From Sphingomonas hengshuiensis (GTDB lineage Bacteria; Pseudomonadota; Alphaproteobacteria; Sphingomonadales; Sphingomonadaceae), in the NCBI RefSeq assembly GCF_000935025.1, contig NZ_CP010836.1, forward strand, positions 1,550,001-1,614,000: a stretch of DNA of 64,000 bases, read 5' to 3'. Positions 17,331 through 26,133 of the stretch are shown here, one piece after another (position 1 is the stretch's first letter; each line of letters starts with the position of its first letter). Both the position numbers and the translations under genes were made by a program. The notes under the pieces were generated by a model. It searched no databases. It worked only from the letters and a program-made list of their open reading frames with translations, and was not told the origin of the DNA.

Positions 17331-17435
17331 GCCCTCTCCCCGCTTGCGGGGAGAGGGTCGGGGAGAGGGGCCTGGAGGGAGGGCGTTGCGCATGCCCCTC
17401 TCCCCGACCCTCTCCCCTGAAGGGGAGAGGGAGCA
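17331..17435. repeat. R1-related palindromic repeat, copy c
   Basis: A variant of the R1 family made of CCCTCTCCCC and GGGGAGAGGG blocks: CCCTCTCCCCGC-TTGC-GGGGAGAGGG is one hairpin, and CCCTCTCCCC-TGAA-GGGGAGAGGG is another at the far end. It fills the whole gap between the accD stop and the folC start, ending four bases from the folC GTG. Confidence 0.8.
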
Positions 17436-17439
17436 GGTT

Positions 17440-18294
17440 TCACGCCGCCAAAGTCCCCGGACACAACAGCCCGATCACCCGGCCCAGCACTTCGCGCAGA
17501 TCCTTGCGGTGCTCGACGCGGTCGACCAGCCCGTGCTCGCGATAATATTCGCTCGTCTGGAAATCGTCGGGCAGCTTCTCGCGGATCGTGTTCTCGATCA
17601 CGCGGCGCCCGGTGAACGCCAGCGTCGCGCGCGGCTCGGCGATCTGGATGTCGCCCAGCATCGCATAGGCCGCCATCACCCCGCCCGAGGTCGGATCGGT
17701 CAGCACGACGATATAGGGCAGCCCGGCATCGTGGAGCATTTCGATCGCGACGGTCGTCCGCGGCATCTGCATCAGGCTGAGAATGCCCTCCTGCATCCGC
17801 GCACCGCCCGATGCGGTGAAGACGATATACGGCGCCCGCGCGCCGATCGCCGCCTCGACCCCCGCGATGAATGCCTCGCCCACGGCCTGGCCCATCGATC
17901 CGCCCATGAACGCGAAGTCCTGGACGCCGATCACGGCGCGGTGCCCCAGGATCGTGCCCGACGCATTGAGGAACGCATCGCTTTCGCCCGTCGCGGCGCG
18001 CGCCGCCTTCAGCCGGGCAGGATAGGGCTTCTGGTCGCGGAACTTGAGCGGGTCGTCGAGCGTGCGCGGGCTTTGCAGGACGGTGTAGCTGCCCTGGTCG
18101 AACAGATAGCGAAAGCGCAGTGCCGGCCCGATGCGCTCATGATGGTCGCAATGCGGGCAGACATATTGATTGTCTTCCAGCTCCTTGGTGAACACCATCG
18201 TCCCGCATCCCTTGCACTTGTGCCAGAGATTGTCGGGGGTTTCCTTGCGCGGGGCGAGCGCGAGGACGTTGCGGACGCGGCTGATCCAGCTCAT
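17440..18294 (-). CDS. accD: Acetyl-CoA carboxylase carboxyltransferase subunit beta
   Basis: The 284-residue subunit transfers carboxyl from carboxybiotin to acetyl-CoA in the first step of fatty acid synthesis. An N-terminal four-cysteine zinc ribbon (CKGCGTMVF ... YVCPHC) and the crotonase-fold signature FTASGGARMQEG are clear. Its ATG overlaps the trpA stop (ATGA). AccA and the biotin parts are not in the window. The trpA-accD-folC order is a common proteobacterial arrangement. Confidence 0.96.
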   Translation of the reverse strand: MSWISRVRNVLALAPRKETPDNLWHKCKGCGTMVFTKELEDNQYVCPHCDHHERIGPALRFRYLFDQGSYTVLQSPRTLDDPLKFRDQKPYPARLKAARAATGESDAFLNASGTILGHRAVIGVQDFAFMGGSMGQAVGEAFIAGVEAAIGARAPYIVFTASGGARMQEGILSLMQMPRTTVAIEMLHDAGLPYIVVLTDPTSGGVMAAYAMLGDIQIAEPRATLAFTGRRVIENTIREKLPDDFQTSEYYREHGLVDRVEHRKDLREVLGRVIGLLCPGTLAA

Positions 18295-19088
18295 GCGGGT
18301 TCCTTGGCGGCGCAGATCGCCGTCTTTAGCGATTGGATATAGGCGCGCACCGGCTCGGGCGCAGCGGCGCCGTGCTGCGCGATCAGTTCGACGATCGCCG
18401 ATCCGACGACGACGCCGTCCGCGACGCGCGCGATCGACGCGGCCTGTTCGGGGGTGCGCACGCCGAAGCCGACCGCGATCGGCAGCGCGGTCGATGCCTT
18501 GAGCCGCGCCACGGCCTCCTCGATCGACGCCTGCGCCGCCTGTTGCAGCCCGGTGATTCCCGCGACCGACACATAATAGAGGAAGCCCGATGCGCCCTCC
18601 AGCACGGCGGGCAGCCGCGCGGCATCGGTGGTGGGAGTGGCGAGGCGGATCACGTCGAGGCCCTGCGCGCCGAACGGGGCGAGCGTGTCGGCTTCCTCGG
18701 GCGGGATGTCGACGCAGATGATGCCGTCAACGCCCGCCGCCTGCGCGCGCTCGGCGAAAATCTGCGGGTCGGGGCGCGTCATCGTGTTGGCATAGCCCAT
18801 CAGCACCAGCGGCACCTGCGGATGCCGCGCGCGGAACGCCGTGGCGAGGGCGAACACATCGGCGGTGCGCGTGCCGAGCGCGAGGCTGCGCAGGTTCGCC
18901 GCCTGGATCGCGGGGCCGTCCGCCATCGGATCGGTAAAGGGCATGCCCAGTTCGATCACATCGGCACCCCCCGCGACGAGCGCGTCGAGGATCGCAGGCG
19001 TGGGGCCGTCGCCCGCAGTGACGAAGGTGACGAGCGCGGCGCGGCGCTGGGCGGCGGCAGCGGCGAAGGCGGAGGAGAGGCGAGTCAT
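18291..19088 (-). CDS. trpA: Tryptophan synthase alpha subunit
   Basis: The 265-residue TIM-barrel subunit cleaves indole-3-glycerol phosphate to indole. VTFVTAGDG, the catalytic-Glu segment VIELGMPFTDPMADGPAIQ (with the Asp in DPMADG), and the phosphate-binding GFGVRTPEQA near the C-terminus are all present. It works with TrpB. The gap to trpB is 130 bases and contains two inverted R3 hairpins. Confidence 0.96.
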   Translation of the reverse strand: MTRLSSAFAAAAAQRRAALVTFVTAGDGPTPAILDALVAGGADVIELGMPFTDPMADGPAIQAANLRSLALGTRTADVFALATAFRARHPQVPLVLMGYANTMTRPDPQIFAERAQAAGVDGIICVDIPPEEADTLAPFGAQGLDVIRLATPTTDAARLPAVLEGASGFLYYVSVAGITGLQQAAQASIEEAVARLKASTALPIAVGFGVRTPEQAASIARVADGVVVGSAIVELIAQHGAAAPEPVRAYIQSLKTAICAAKEPA

Positions 19089-19131
19089 CGCGCGGACTCC
19101 TGCGGCGCCGATGCCCCGGCCACACCCGTCA

Positions 19132-19198
19132 CCCCGGCGAAAGCCGGGGCCTCAGGCCGCAGCAGGACTCCCCGCCCGAGATCCCGGCTTTCGCCGGG
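19132..19198. repeat. R3 paired hairpins between trpB and trpA
   Basis: CCCCGGC-GAAA-GCCGGGG at 19132-19149 is a hairpin with a GAAA tetraloop. CCCGGCTTTCGCCGGG at 19183-19198 is its inverted copy. They can fold separately or pair with each other. A related unit with a GAAA loop flanks the IS30 copy at 35078. Confidence 0.75.
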
Positions 19199-19218
19199 AA
19201 GACGGCAATGCGCCACGC

Positions 19219-20460
19219 TCATATCGCCACCCCCAGCGCGTCCGCCACCGTGAAGATGTCCTTGTCGCCGCGCCCGCACAGATTCGCCAGCACCACCTTG
19301 TCGCGCGGCATTTCGCGGGCGACCTTGGCCACTGCCGCAATCGCGTGCGAAGGCTCCAGCGCGGGGATGATTCCCTCGGTGCGGCACAGCAACTGGAAGG
19401 CGTCGAGCGCCTCGGTGTCGGTGACCGACGTATATTCGACACGCCCGATGTCGCGCAGCCAGGCGTGTTCGGGTCCGATCCCCGGATAGTCGAGCCCCGC
19501 CGAGATCGAATGCGCCTCGGTGATCTGGCCGTCTTCGTCCTGGAGCAGATAGGTGCGGTTGCCGTGCAGGATGCCCGGCTCGCCCCCGGCGAGGCTCGCG
19601 GCATGGCGCTTGTCCAGCCCTTCGCCCGCTGCCTCGACGCCGAGCATCTTGACGTCGGCGTCGTCGAGGAACGGGTGGAACAGCCCGATCGCGTTGCTGC
19701 CCCCGCCGATCGCCGCGACGAGCAGGTCGGGCAGCTTGCCGGTGCGCGCGAGCATCTGGGCGCGGGCTTCCTTGCCGATCACCGACTGGAAATCGCGGAC
19801 CAGCTCGGGATAGGGGTGCGGACCCGCCGCGGTGCCGATGATGTAGAACGTGTCATGGACATTCGCGACCCAGTCGCGCAGCCCTTCGTTCATCGCATCC
19901 TTCAGCGTCGCGGCGCCGCTCGTCACCGGGATCACTTCGGCGCCGAGCAGCTTCATGCGGAACACATTGGGCTGCTGCCGCGCCACGTCGGTCGCGCCCA
20001 TATAGATGACGCAAGGGAGGCCGAAGCGTGCGCAGACGGTAGCGGTCGCCACGCCGTGCTGCCCCGCGCCGGTCTCCGCGATGATCCGCGTCTTGCCCAT
20101 CCGCATCGCCAGCAGGATCTGGCCGATGCAATTGTTGATCTTGTGCGCGCCGGTATGGTTCAGCTCGTCGCGCTTGAACCACACCTCCGCCCCCATACCC
20201 TCGGGCGCCGACGCGCGCAGCGCCTCGGTCAGCCGCTCGGCATAATAAAGCGGGCTGGGGCGCCCGACATAATGTTCGAGCAGGTCGTCGAACTGCGCCT
20301 TGAACGCGGGGTCGGCCTGCGCGGCGCGATAATGGCGCTCGAGGTCGAGGACGAGGGGCATCAGCGTCTCGGCGACGAAGCGTCCGCCGAACTGGCCGAA
20401 ATGGCCGCGTTCGTCGGGCTGGGCACGATAGCTGTTGGGCAGGGTCTGGGATTCGCTCAT
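19219..20460 (-). CDS. trpB: Tryptophan synthase beta subunit
   Basis: The 413-residue PLP enzyme joins indole and serine. The PLP lysine is in HTGAHKINN, and the phosphate-binding loop is [20 protein letters not shown] and the [11 protein letters not shown] segment also match. It lies between trpF upstream and trpA downstream on the same strand, with about 100 bases before trpF's end. Confidence 0.97.
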   Translation of the reverse strand: MSESQTLPNSYRAQPDERGHFGQFGGRFVAETLMPLVLDLERHYRAAQADPAFKAQFDDLLEHYVGRPSPLYYAERLTEALRASAPEGMGAEVWFKRDELNHTGAHKINNCIGQILLAMRMGKTRIIAETGAGQHGVATATVCARFGLPCVIYMGATDVARQQPNVFRMKLLGAEVIPVTSGAATLKDAMNEGLRDWVANVHDTFYIIGTAAGPHPYPELVRDFQSVIGKEARAQMLARTGKLPDLLVAAIGGGSNAIGLFHPFLDDADVKMLGVEAAGEGLDKRHAASLAGGEPGILHGNRTYLLQDEDGQITEAHSISAGLDYPGIGPEHAWLRDIGRVEYTSVTDTEALDAFQLLCRTEGIIPALEPSHAIAAVAKVAREMPRDKVVLANLCGRGDKDIFTVADALGVAI

Positions 20461-20561
20461 GATCGCTTCCGTCTCTCGATTAGGGGGCTGTTCGCGTCGA
20501 CAATCGTCGTCAGGCGATCAGCGCCATCGCGCTACGATGCGGTCGGGAGTCTGGGGCAGCG

Positions 20562-21194
20562 TCAGCATTGCGCCACCGCTTTAAGGAATGCGGCGATCTT
20601 GTCCACATCCTTGGTGCCCGGCGCGCTTTCGACGCCCGAGGAAATGTCCACGAGCGGGGCGCCGGTGATGCGGACGGCTTCGGCGACGCTGGTCGAATCG
20701 AGACCGCCCGACAGTGCCCAGGGCATGGCCAGGCGATGCCCGCGCAGCAATTCCCAGTCGAAGCGCAACCCCATGCCCCCGGGCAGCGCCGCGCCCTCGG
20801 GGGTCTTGGCGTCGTAGAGGATGCGATCGGCGGCCCCGGCAAAGGCGGCTGCGGCGTTCAGATCGGCGCGGGTCTTCACCGCGATCGCCACCCATACCGG
20901 CACGCGCGCCCGGATCGCCGCCGCGCGCTCGGGCGTGGTCTTGTGGAGCTGTACCGCGTCGAGCCGCCCGGCGGCGATCGCCGCGTCGAGCAGCGCGTCG
21001 TCGGGGTTCACGAACACCCCGACCTTGGCAACATGCCCCGGCACCTGCGCCGCCAGCGCCGCCGCCTGCTCGAAGCCGAGGTTGCGCGGGGAGGGCGGGA
21101 AGAACACGAAGCCGACATGGCTCGCGCCGCCCGCGACGGCGGCATCGAGCGTTTCGGGCGTGGACAGGCCACAGATTTTTGCGGTTGTCGGCAT
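20562..21194 (-). CDS. trpF: Phosphoribosylanthranilate isomerase
   Basis: The 210-residue TIM barrel performs the third step of tryptophan synthesis. It starts TTAKICGLSTPE, with the catalytic cysteine in KICGL; FFPPSPRNL, the general-acid region LYDAKTPEG and the phosphate-binding ALSGGLD and DISSGVES motifs follow. I chose the ATG at 21194, next to the conserved first strand; one four codons upstream is possible. Confidence 0.94.
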   Translation of the reverse strand: MPTTAKICGLSTPETLDAAVAGGASHVGFVFFPPSPRNLGFEQAAALAAQVPGHVAKVGVFVNPDDALLDAAIAAGRLDAVQLHKTTPERAAAIRARVPVWVAIAVKTRADLNAAAAFAGAADRILYDAKTPEGAALPGGMGLRFDWELLRGHRLAMPWALSGGLDSTSVAEAVRITGAPLVDISSGVESAPGTKDVDKIAAFLKAVAQC

Positions 21195-21211
21195 GGCCCC
21201 GCCCATAGGCG

Positions 21212-21718
21212 CTACCGCAGCGGCTTGGCCAGCACCGTCATGTAGAGCGGCGGATCGACCGGTACGGGAAAGTCGCGCGTCTCGCCGGTGCGGACATAGC
21301 CGCGCCGCTCGTAATAGGCGATCAGCTCGACGCGGCGATCGATCACCGTCATCTCGATCATGGTCGCGCCGAACGCCGTGCGCGCCGTCTCCTCCGCCGC
21401 CGCGATCAACTGGCGCCCGAGCCCGCCGGCCTGCCGCATCGGCTCGATGCACAGCAGCCCGAGATAGGCGCGCCCGCCGCCGCGATCGCTGACCTGGACG
21501 CAGCCGAGGATCGCGTTGTCCTCCACCGCGATGAGCAGCCGTTCGGCGGGATCGGCGAGGATCGCGACGAGCGCCCCGGCGTCGGTGCGCGTGTCGTCGA
21601 GCAGATCGGCCTCGTGCGTCCAGCCCTGCCGCGCGCTGTCGCCGCGATAGGCGCGCTCGATGACCGGGTGGAGCGCGGGGAGGTCGGCGGGAGTGGCGGG
21701 GCGGAGGGTGAGGGGCAT
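21212..21718 (-). CDS. GNAT family N-acetyltransferase
   Basis: The 168-residue protein shows the GNAT fold: LRPATPADLPAL at the N-terminus, YLGLLCIEPMRQAGGLGRQL as the acetyl-CoA binding motif A, and AYYERRGYVRTGE as motif B. It sits between pyrF and trpF with R1 copy d upstream, interrupting the usual pyrF-trpF neighbourhood. The substrate is unknown; no sign links it to tryptophan synthesis. Confidence 0.88.
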   Translation of the reverse strand: MPLTLRPATPADLPALHPVIERAYRGDSARQGWTHEADLLDDTRTDAGALVAILADPAERLLIAVEDNAILGCVQVSDRGGGRAYLGLLCIEPMRQAGGLGRQLIAAAEETARTAFGATMIEMTVIDRRVELIAYYERRGYVRTGETRDFPVPVDPPLYMTVLAKPLR

Positions 21719-21742
21719 GGGTTTCCGCTTATTGATGTGCGG

Positions 21743-21836
21743 TCACCCTCACCCTTCCGGCGCTTCGCGCCTCCTTCCCTGTCCCCTTGGGAGAGGGAGG
21801 GACCCGCTGCCGAAGGCAGTGGGAGGGTGAGGGTGC
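21743..21836. repeat. R1 dispersed palindromic repeat, copy d
   Basis: TCACCCTCACCCTTCCGGCG at the left and GGGAGGGTGAGGG at the right, with CCCTTGGGAGAGGGA inside. It fills the gap between the pyrF stop and the GNAT start, both on the minus strand. Confidence 0.85.
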
Positions 21837-21849
21837 GCCGATGGCTATC

Positions 21850-22524
21850 CTACAGCGTCGCCTCGATCGCGCGTGCGGCCTGGTCGGGGTCGGCGGCCTG
21901 GGTGATCGGGCGGCCGATGACGAGGATCGACGCGCCCGAATCGAGCGCCTTGCGCGGCGTCACCACGCGCTTCTGGTCGCCGACCGCGCCGTCTGCCGGG
22001 CGCACGCCCGGAACCACGAAGAACCCATGCGGCCACAGCTTCTTGGCCGCCGCGACTTCTTCGCCCGAACAGACGATCCCGTCGACGCCCGCCGATTTTG
22101 CGAGCTCGGTCAGCCGCAGCACCTGTTCGTGCGGATCGCCGGACAGGCCGATCGACACCAGGTCGCTGTCGTCGAGGCTGGTCAGCATCGTCACCGCGAC
22201 GACCTTGGTGCCCTGCGGCGCCGCCGCCTTGGCGTCTTCCAGCATCGCGCGGCCCCCCGCAGCGTGGACCGTGATGATCGCCGGCTCCAGCGGGCGCAGC
22301 GCTTGTACTGCCTTAGCCACGGTATTCGGGATGTCGTGGAATTTCAGGTCGAGGAAGATCGGCAGGCCGATCTCGGCCATTTCATGGACGCCGTGGCGGC
22401 CATTGGCCATGAAGAACTCGAGCCCCAGCTTGATCCCGCCGACATGGTGATGGACGCGCGTCGCCAGCGCCTTGGCTTTTTCGAGGTCGGGGGTGTCGAG
22501 CGCGACGAAGATACGCGAACTCAT
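21850..22524 (-). CDS. pyrF: Orotidine-5'-phosphate decarboxylase
   Basis: The 224-residue TIM barrel makes UMP from OMP. The first strand IFVALDTPD, the catalytic DLKFHDIPNTV and the phosphate-binding PGVRPADG and SILVIGRPIT motifs are present. Its ATG overlaps the lapA stop (ATGA). Confidence 0.96.
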   Translation of the reverse strand: MSSRIFVALDTPDLEKAKALATRVHHHVGGIKLGLEFFMANGRHGVHEMAEIGLPIFLDLKFHDIPNTVAKAVQALRPLEPAIITVHAAGGRAMLEDAKAAAPQGTKVVAVTMLTSLDDSDLVSIGLSGDPHEQVLRLTELAKSAGVDGIVCSGEEVAAAKKLWPHGFFVVPGVRPADGAVGDQKRVVTPRKALDSGASILVIGRPITQAADPDQAARAIEATL

Positions 22525-22841
22525 ACGTGCGAATCCCCCAGCAGCGGCAGCCCGGCGGTCTCGGGGCCCGCGCCCGCCGGCGGGTTGACCGCGCGCAGAT
22601 CGGCGAGCGCACGCTCCAGCCCCGCAAAACGCTGTCGCATCCGCCAGCGCAGCGCCTGATACGCGACCAAAGCCGGCAACAGCCCCGCGAGGAAGACCAG
22701 CAGCAGCAGCAACGGCAGGCTGAAATCGGCGACCAGCCCGCTCCACAAATGGATGCTCACGCGCTCGCTGCCGTTATAGATGACGAAGCCCGCGGCGAGG
22801 CCGCCCAGCAGCAGCCAGAACAGAACTTTCAGAAACCGCAT
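22521..22841 (-). CDS. lapA: LapA-domain (DUF1049) inner-membrane protein
   Basis: The 106-residue protein has two membrane helices (residues 4-24 and 40-62) joined by NGSERVSIHLW, then a cytoplasmic charged helix. This is the LapA/DUF1049 pattern; in E. coli LapA/LapB control LPS synthesis through LpxC turnover. No lapB neighbour is present. The gene heads the pyrF-trpF series. Confidence 0.85.
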   Translation of the reverse strand: MRFLKVLFWLLLGGLAAGFVIYNGSERVSIHLWSGLVADFSLPLLLLLVFLAGLLPALVAYQALRWRMRQRFAGLERALADLRAVNPPAGAGPETAGLPLLGDSHV

Positions 22842-22911
22842 CCCGTTCCCCTTGTGGCTGGACAGCGGGCGACTCTAGGACGAGCCGCCGCGATATTCCA
22901 GTGTCAGCGGT

Positions 22912-23054
22912 TGTTTGGAAATGCGCCATGGCGCATTTGGCGGCACCAGCCCGCTCCCCCGCCCGGCCACCCGACGACAGCATTCTAGGGGTGGCCGGGC
23001 GGGGGAGCGGGCTGGTGCCGCCTCGAAATTCGCTCTTTCGCGAATTTCCAAACA
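22912..23054. repeat. R2 long palindrome, copy a
   Basis: Outer arms TGTTTGGAA (22912-22920) and TTCCAAACA (23046-23054) enclose a perfect 33-bp inverted repeat (22940-22972 and 22989-23021) with a 16-base loop. A small TGCGCC-ATGGCGCA palindrome lies in the left flank. The element occupies most of the gap between the patatin stop and the lapA start. A second, less perfect copy is at 39034-39160. Confidence 0.9.
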
Positions 23055-23058
23055 GCTC

Positions 23059-25359
23059 TCACCCGATTTCGCTGCGCAGCTCGGCGAACAGCCCCGGAAT
23101 CGCCGCCAGCCGCGGTTCCTCCTCGTCGAGGATCGCGAGGAACGCGTCGCGCTTGATCGCCGCGGTGCGCGCGGCATCGGGCCGCGCCTCGGGCGGGAGT
23201 GTCGACAGCGTGATGTCGATCAGCCGTTCGGCGCCGTGCAGCCGGCCCCAGAGATAGTCGTTCTCGCGATAGGCGCGGCTGAAGAACGCGCCGAAGCTGT
23301 TGAACTGAATACCTTTCAGCGTCGCCTCCGCCCCGCCGCTGCGGATCGAGCTCGCGTCATCGGGGGCGATGCGATCGACGCGGATCGGGTCGAATTCGTC
23401 GAGCCCCTCGCCCTGGAGCAGCGGCAGCGTCGCAATGTCGAAAAACGGGAACCCCAGATGCGCGAGCAGCATCGGGCGGCGAAGCTCCCGCGACAATTGG
23501 CTGAATCCCTCGGACAGCCGCACGTCGGTCGCCGCGTCGAGCGCCTTGAGGTTCATCCGCCCGGCCACGCGGTCCAGCAGCGGCCCGGCATCGTCGGTCA
23601 TCTGCCGCACTTCGTCGCGCAGATCGGCAAAGGTGTCCGATCGCTTGAGCTCGAGATAGGCGGCGAGCGATTCGTAGATCGCCTCGCGCATCGGCATCAA
23701 TTCGGCATGGCTGGCGGGCAAGTCGATCTCGGTCAGCCGCCGCGCGAGCAGCCGCAGCCGGCGGATGCGAAAGCCCAAATCGTGCGCGCGGAGAAACTCC
23801 AGCGTCTGGGGCGCCGCGCCGTTGGATATCGTCGCGCCGAAGCGATCGGCGCCGCGCGCCTGGACGACATGCGCGATGGCATCGCGGATTTCGCGCAACC
23901 GCTCCGGTCCCCTGCTGTCGGCGATCGCATAGAGCAGCCGCGCGGTTCGCTCGATCGCGCCCTCCACCTTGAGCAGGCCATAAGCGGTATGGCCATAGCC
24001 GGCCTTGGCCGCCGCGGCGATCTGCGCGCGCCGGCGCCAGGTCGCGAGCCGCTTGGGCGTTGGATAGTCGAGCCACAGCGTATAGCCGAACAGCGCCTCG
24101 ACCTGCGTCTCCACTTCGGCGCGGATCTCGGCGACGATCGCCAGCATCCGCTCGATCCGCGCCGATCGCTCGGCAATCGCCTCCAGATTGTCGCGAATCG
24201 GCTGTTCGCGCGGCAGTTCGGAAAGCGATCCGATGATCGTCTCGAAAAAGCCCGGCGTCCCCTGCGGGCTGCCATAGAAATCGAAGCGGAAGCTGGGGAA
24301 GGGATCGATGAACACGAAGCGCCGGTCGACCTGTCGACGCGCCGGGCGCTCGCGCAGCGCCTCCATCGCGGGGCGGAACGGCGCGTTGGCGAGGACCGAT
24401 CCGTCGATCAGCACGGCCTTCTCGGCGCCGTTGTCCGCCCATTGCTGGGGCAGGGCATGCGCGAGGAAGCTGTCGCGCGAGGGCCAGGCATCGCCGCGCT
24501 CGGCGAGCAGTTCGTCCATCTCCGCCACGGTGAATGGCGGGAAGGCGCCCGGAAAGCTCGACGTCGCCCGCGCCGCAAAGGCGAGGTCGGCGGGTTCGGC
24601 GAACGACTCCCCCGCCGCGCCATGATCGCTGAACCCGAAGACCAGCCGATGCTCGTTCTCGGTGACTTCGGGCGGCGAATTGAGCCGCAGCACCTCGGGG
24701 TGCCCGCGAAAATCGGTGACGGTGATGAACAGGTCGAGCGGCTGGCCGGCCGGCAGCAGCCTTTTGCCCGAAGGCCCGCGCGCCATCGCGGCAAAGGCGT
24801 CGAGCAGCGTGTTGAGCAGCCGCTTTCCCCCGAACGGCGGCTCGAACCAGCGCGAGCGCACGAACCGCTCGAGCTTGAGCCGCACTTCCTCGCGCGCGCC
24901 GGCCTCGACGGTCTCGTCGATCGACTTGCTGCGATTGGCGACCATCCATGCGATCGGCGTCGCCCACATCTTGGCGAAGCGGTGTTGCGGTCCCTGCGCG
25001 GGGTCGATCAGCGCATCGACATCGGCATATTCCATCCACAAAGCGGTGAGCGGGTCGAGCGACTGGCCGGTGGCGATCGCCTGCGCGAGGAACACCGCGT
25101 TGATCCCGCCCGCGCTGGCCCCCGACACGATATCGACCAGCACGCGCAGGTGCAGGCCCTCGCTCTCGCGCACCGCGTCGAGCAGCGCGCGGTACACGCC
25201 CTGGCTTCCCCCCAGCGGCGCATCGCCGTCGCGCGCACCCCGGCTGGCGCAGGCGAGGTGCCAGATCTCCTTGGTGATGCCGTGCATGTAGACGGCAAGG
25301 CTGATCCCGCCATAGCAGACGAGCGCGAGCCGCAGTTCCTTTTCGCGCGCCGCGGTCAT
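23059..25359 (-). CDS. Patatin-like phospholipase domain protein (DUF3376-type)
   Basis: The 766-residue protein begins with a patatin domain: oxyanion loop CYGGISLAVYMHG (residues 15-27), nucleophile elbow SGASAGG (Ser82) and catalytic Asp319 in LIDGSVLANAPF. This gives a complete Ser-Asp dyad. The rest, about residues 400-766, is helical, of the kind called DUF3376. No signal peptide is visible, so it is likely cytoplasmic. Its ATG overlaps the stop of the EEP-fold gene (ATGA). Acyl-ester hydrolysis is expected; the substrate is unknown. Confidence 0.85.
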   Translation of the reverse strand: MTAAREKELRLALVCYGGISLAVYMHGITKEIWHLACASRGARDGDAPLGGSQGVYRALLDAVRESEGLHLRVLVDIVSGASAGGINAVFLAQAIATGQSLDPLTALWMEYADVDALIDPAQGPQHRFAKMWATPIAWMVANRSKSIDETVEAGAREEVRLKLERFVRSRWFEPPFGGKRLLNTLLDAFAAMARGPSGKRLLPAGQPLDLFITVTDFRGHPEVLRLNSPPEVTENEHRLVFGFSDHGAAGESFAEPADLAFAARATSSFPGAFPPFTVAEMDELLAERGDAWPSRDSFLAHALPQQWADNGAEKAVLIDGSVLANAPFRPAMEALRERPARRQVDRRFVFIDPFPSFRFDFYGSPQGTPGFFETIIGSLSELPREQPIRDNLEAIAERSARIERMLAIVAEIRAEVETQVEALFGYTLWLDYPTPKRLATWRRRAQIAAAAKAGYGHTAYGLLKVEGAIERTARLLYAIADSRGPERLREIRDAIAHVVQARGADRFGATISNGAAPQTLEFLRAHDLGFRIRRLRLLARRLTEIDLPASHAELMPMREAIYESLAAYLELKRSDTFADLRDEVRQMTDDAGPLLDRVAGRMNLKALDAATDVRLSEGFSQLSRELRRPMLLAHLGFPFFDIATLPLLQGEGLDEFDPIRVDRIAPDDASSIRSGGAEATLKGIQFNSFGAFFSRAYRENDYLWGRLHGAERLIDITLSTLPPEARPDAARTAAIKRDAFLAILDEEEPRLAAIPGLFAELRSEIG

Positions 25360-26054
25360 CCGGTCGGCTGGAGCGTCGCCCAGACGGGCAGATGGTCCGA
25401 CGCGGTCCGCGCGCTCGGGCTGTCATGCGCGCCCGCGTCGAGGATGCGCAGCTCGGGGGACGCCATGATCCGGTCCAGCCGCGCCATCGGGCGGCGCGCG
25501 TGGAAGCTCTTGCCGGTCTCGGCGAAATGGAAATGCTGGGCGAAATCGCGCAGGCATCCGCTCTGCGCGCTCCATTCGTTGAGGTCGCCCATCAGCACGG
25601 TCGGCGGCTGGGTGGTGCTCGCCTGAAGATGGGTGATGATCGCATGCGCCTGCCGCCGTCGCCATAGCCCCGACAAGTCGAGGTGCATCCCCACGACGCG
25701 CAGGACCTGCCCGCGGATCACGACATCCGCCATCACCGCGCCGCGCGGCTCCAGCGTCGGCAGGTGGATCGCCTCGCAATCGACGATGCGCGCATCCTTG
25801 CGCACCAGCAACGCGTTGCCATGCCACCCCATCGATCGCGCGCGCATCCCGAACGGCACCGATTGCCAGTCCGAATGCTCGGCCAGAAGCCGCCCGGTAA
25901 GCACCGCCTCGCGCAACCCGAAGCGGCGATCGGCCTCCTGCAACGCGATGACATCGGCGTCGATCTCGCGCAACACCTCCAGCGTCCGCTCGGGGAGGCG
26001 GCGGCGATCGGTACCGATCGACTTGCGCATATTGTAACTGGCGACCTTGATCAT
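25356..26054 (-). CDS. Endonuclease/exonuclease/phosphatase (EEP) fold protein
   Basis: The 232-residue protein shows the EEP catalytic set: ASYNMRKS (metal-side Asn8), ALQEADRRF (Glu), GMHLDLSG, the LMGDLNEW Asp-Asn pair and SDHLPVWA (Asp-His). The fold serves DNases, inositol phosphatases and sphingomyelinases; this member has no signal peptide. It is transcribed just before the patatin gene with a 4-base overlap, which suggests joint function on a lipid or phosphodiester substrate. That link is inference. Confidence 0.85.
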   Translation of the reverse strand: MIKVASYNMRKSIGTDRRRLPERTLEVLREIDADVIALQEADRRFGLREAVLTGRLLAEHSDWQSVPFGMRARSMGWHGNALLVRKDARIVDCEAIHLPTLEPRGAVMADVVIRGQVLRVVGMHLDLSGLWRRRQAHAIITHLQASTTQPPTVLMGDLNEWSAQSGCLRDFAQHFHFAETGKSFHARRPMARLDRIMASPELRILDAGAHDSPSARTASDHLPVWATLQPTG

Positions 26055-26133
26055 CGGCGGGCCTTATCGTGCGCCATCGGGCAACGGCGCAAGGGTGCTT
26101 CACGCTTTATAGCATGGCCCCGCGGGGCAAGGG

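Noticed and set aside
22915..25626. A 903-codon plus-strand frame
   Set aside because: It is antisense to the patatin gene and runs through the R2 palindrome.
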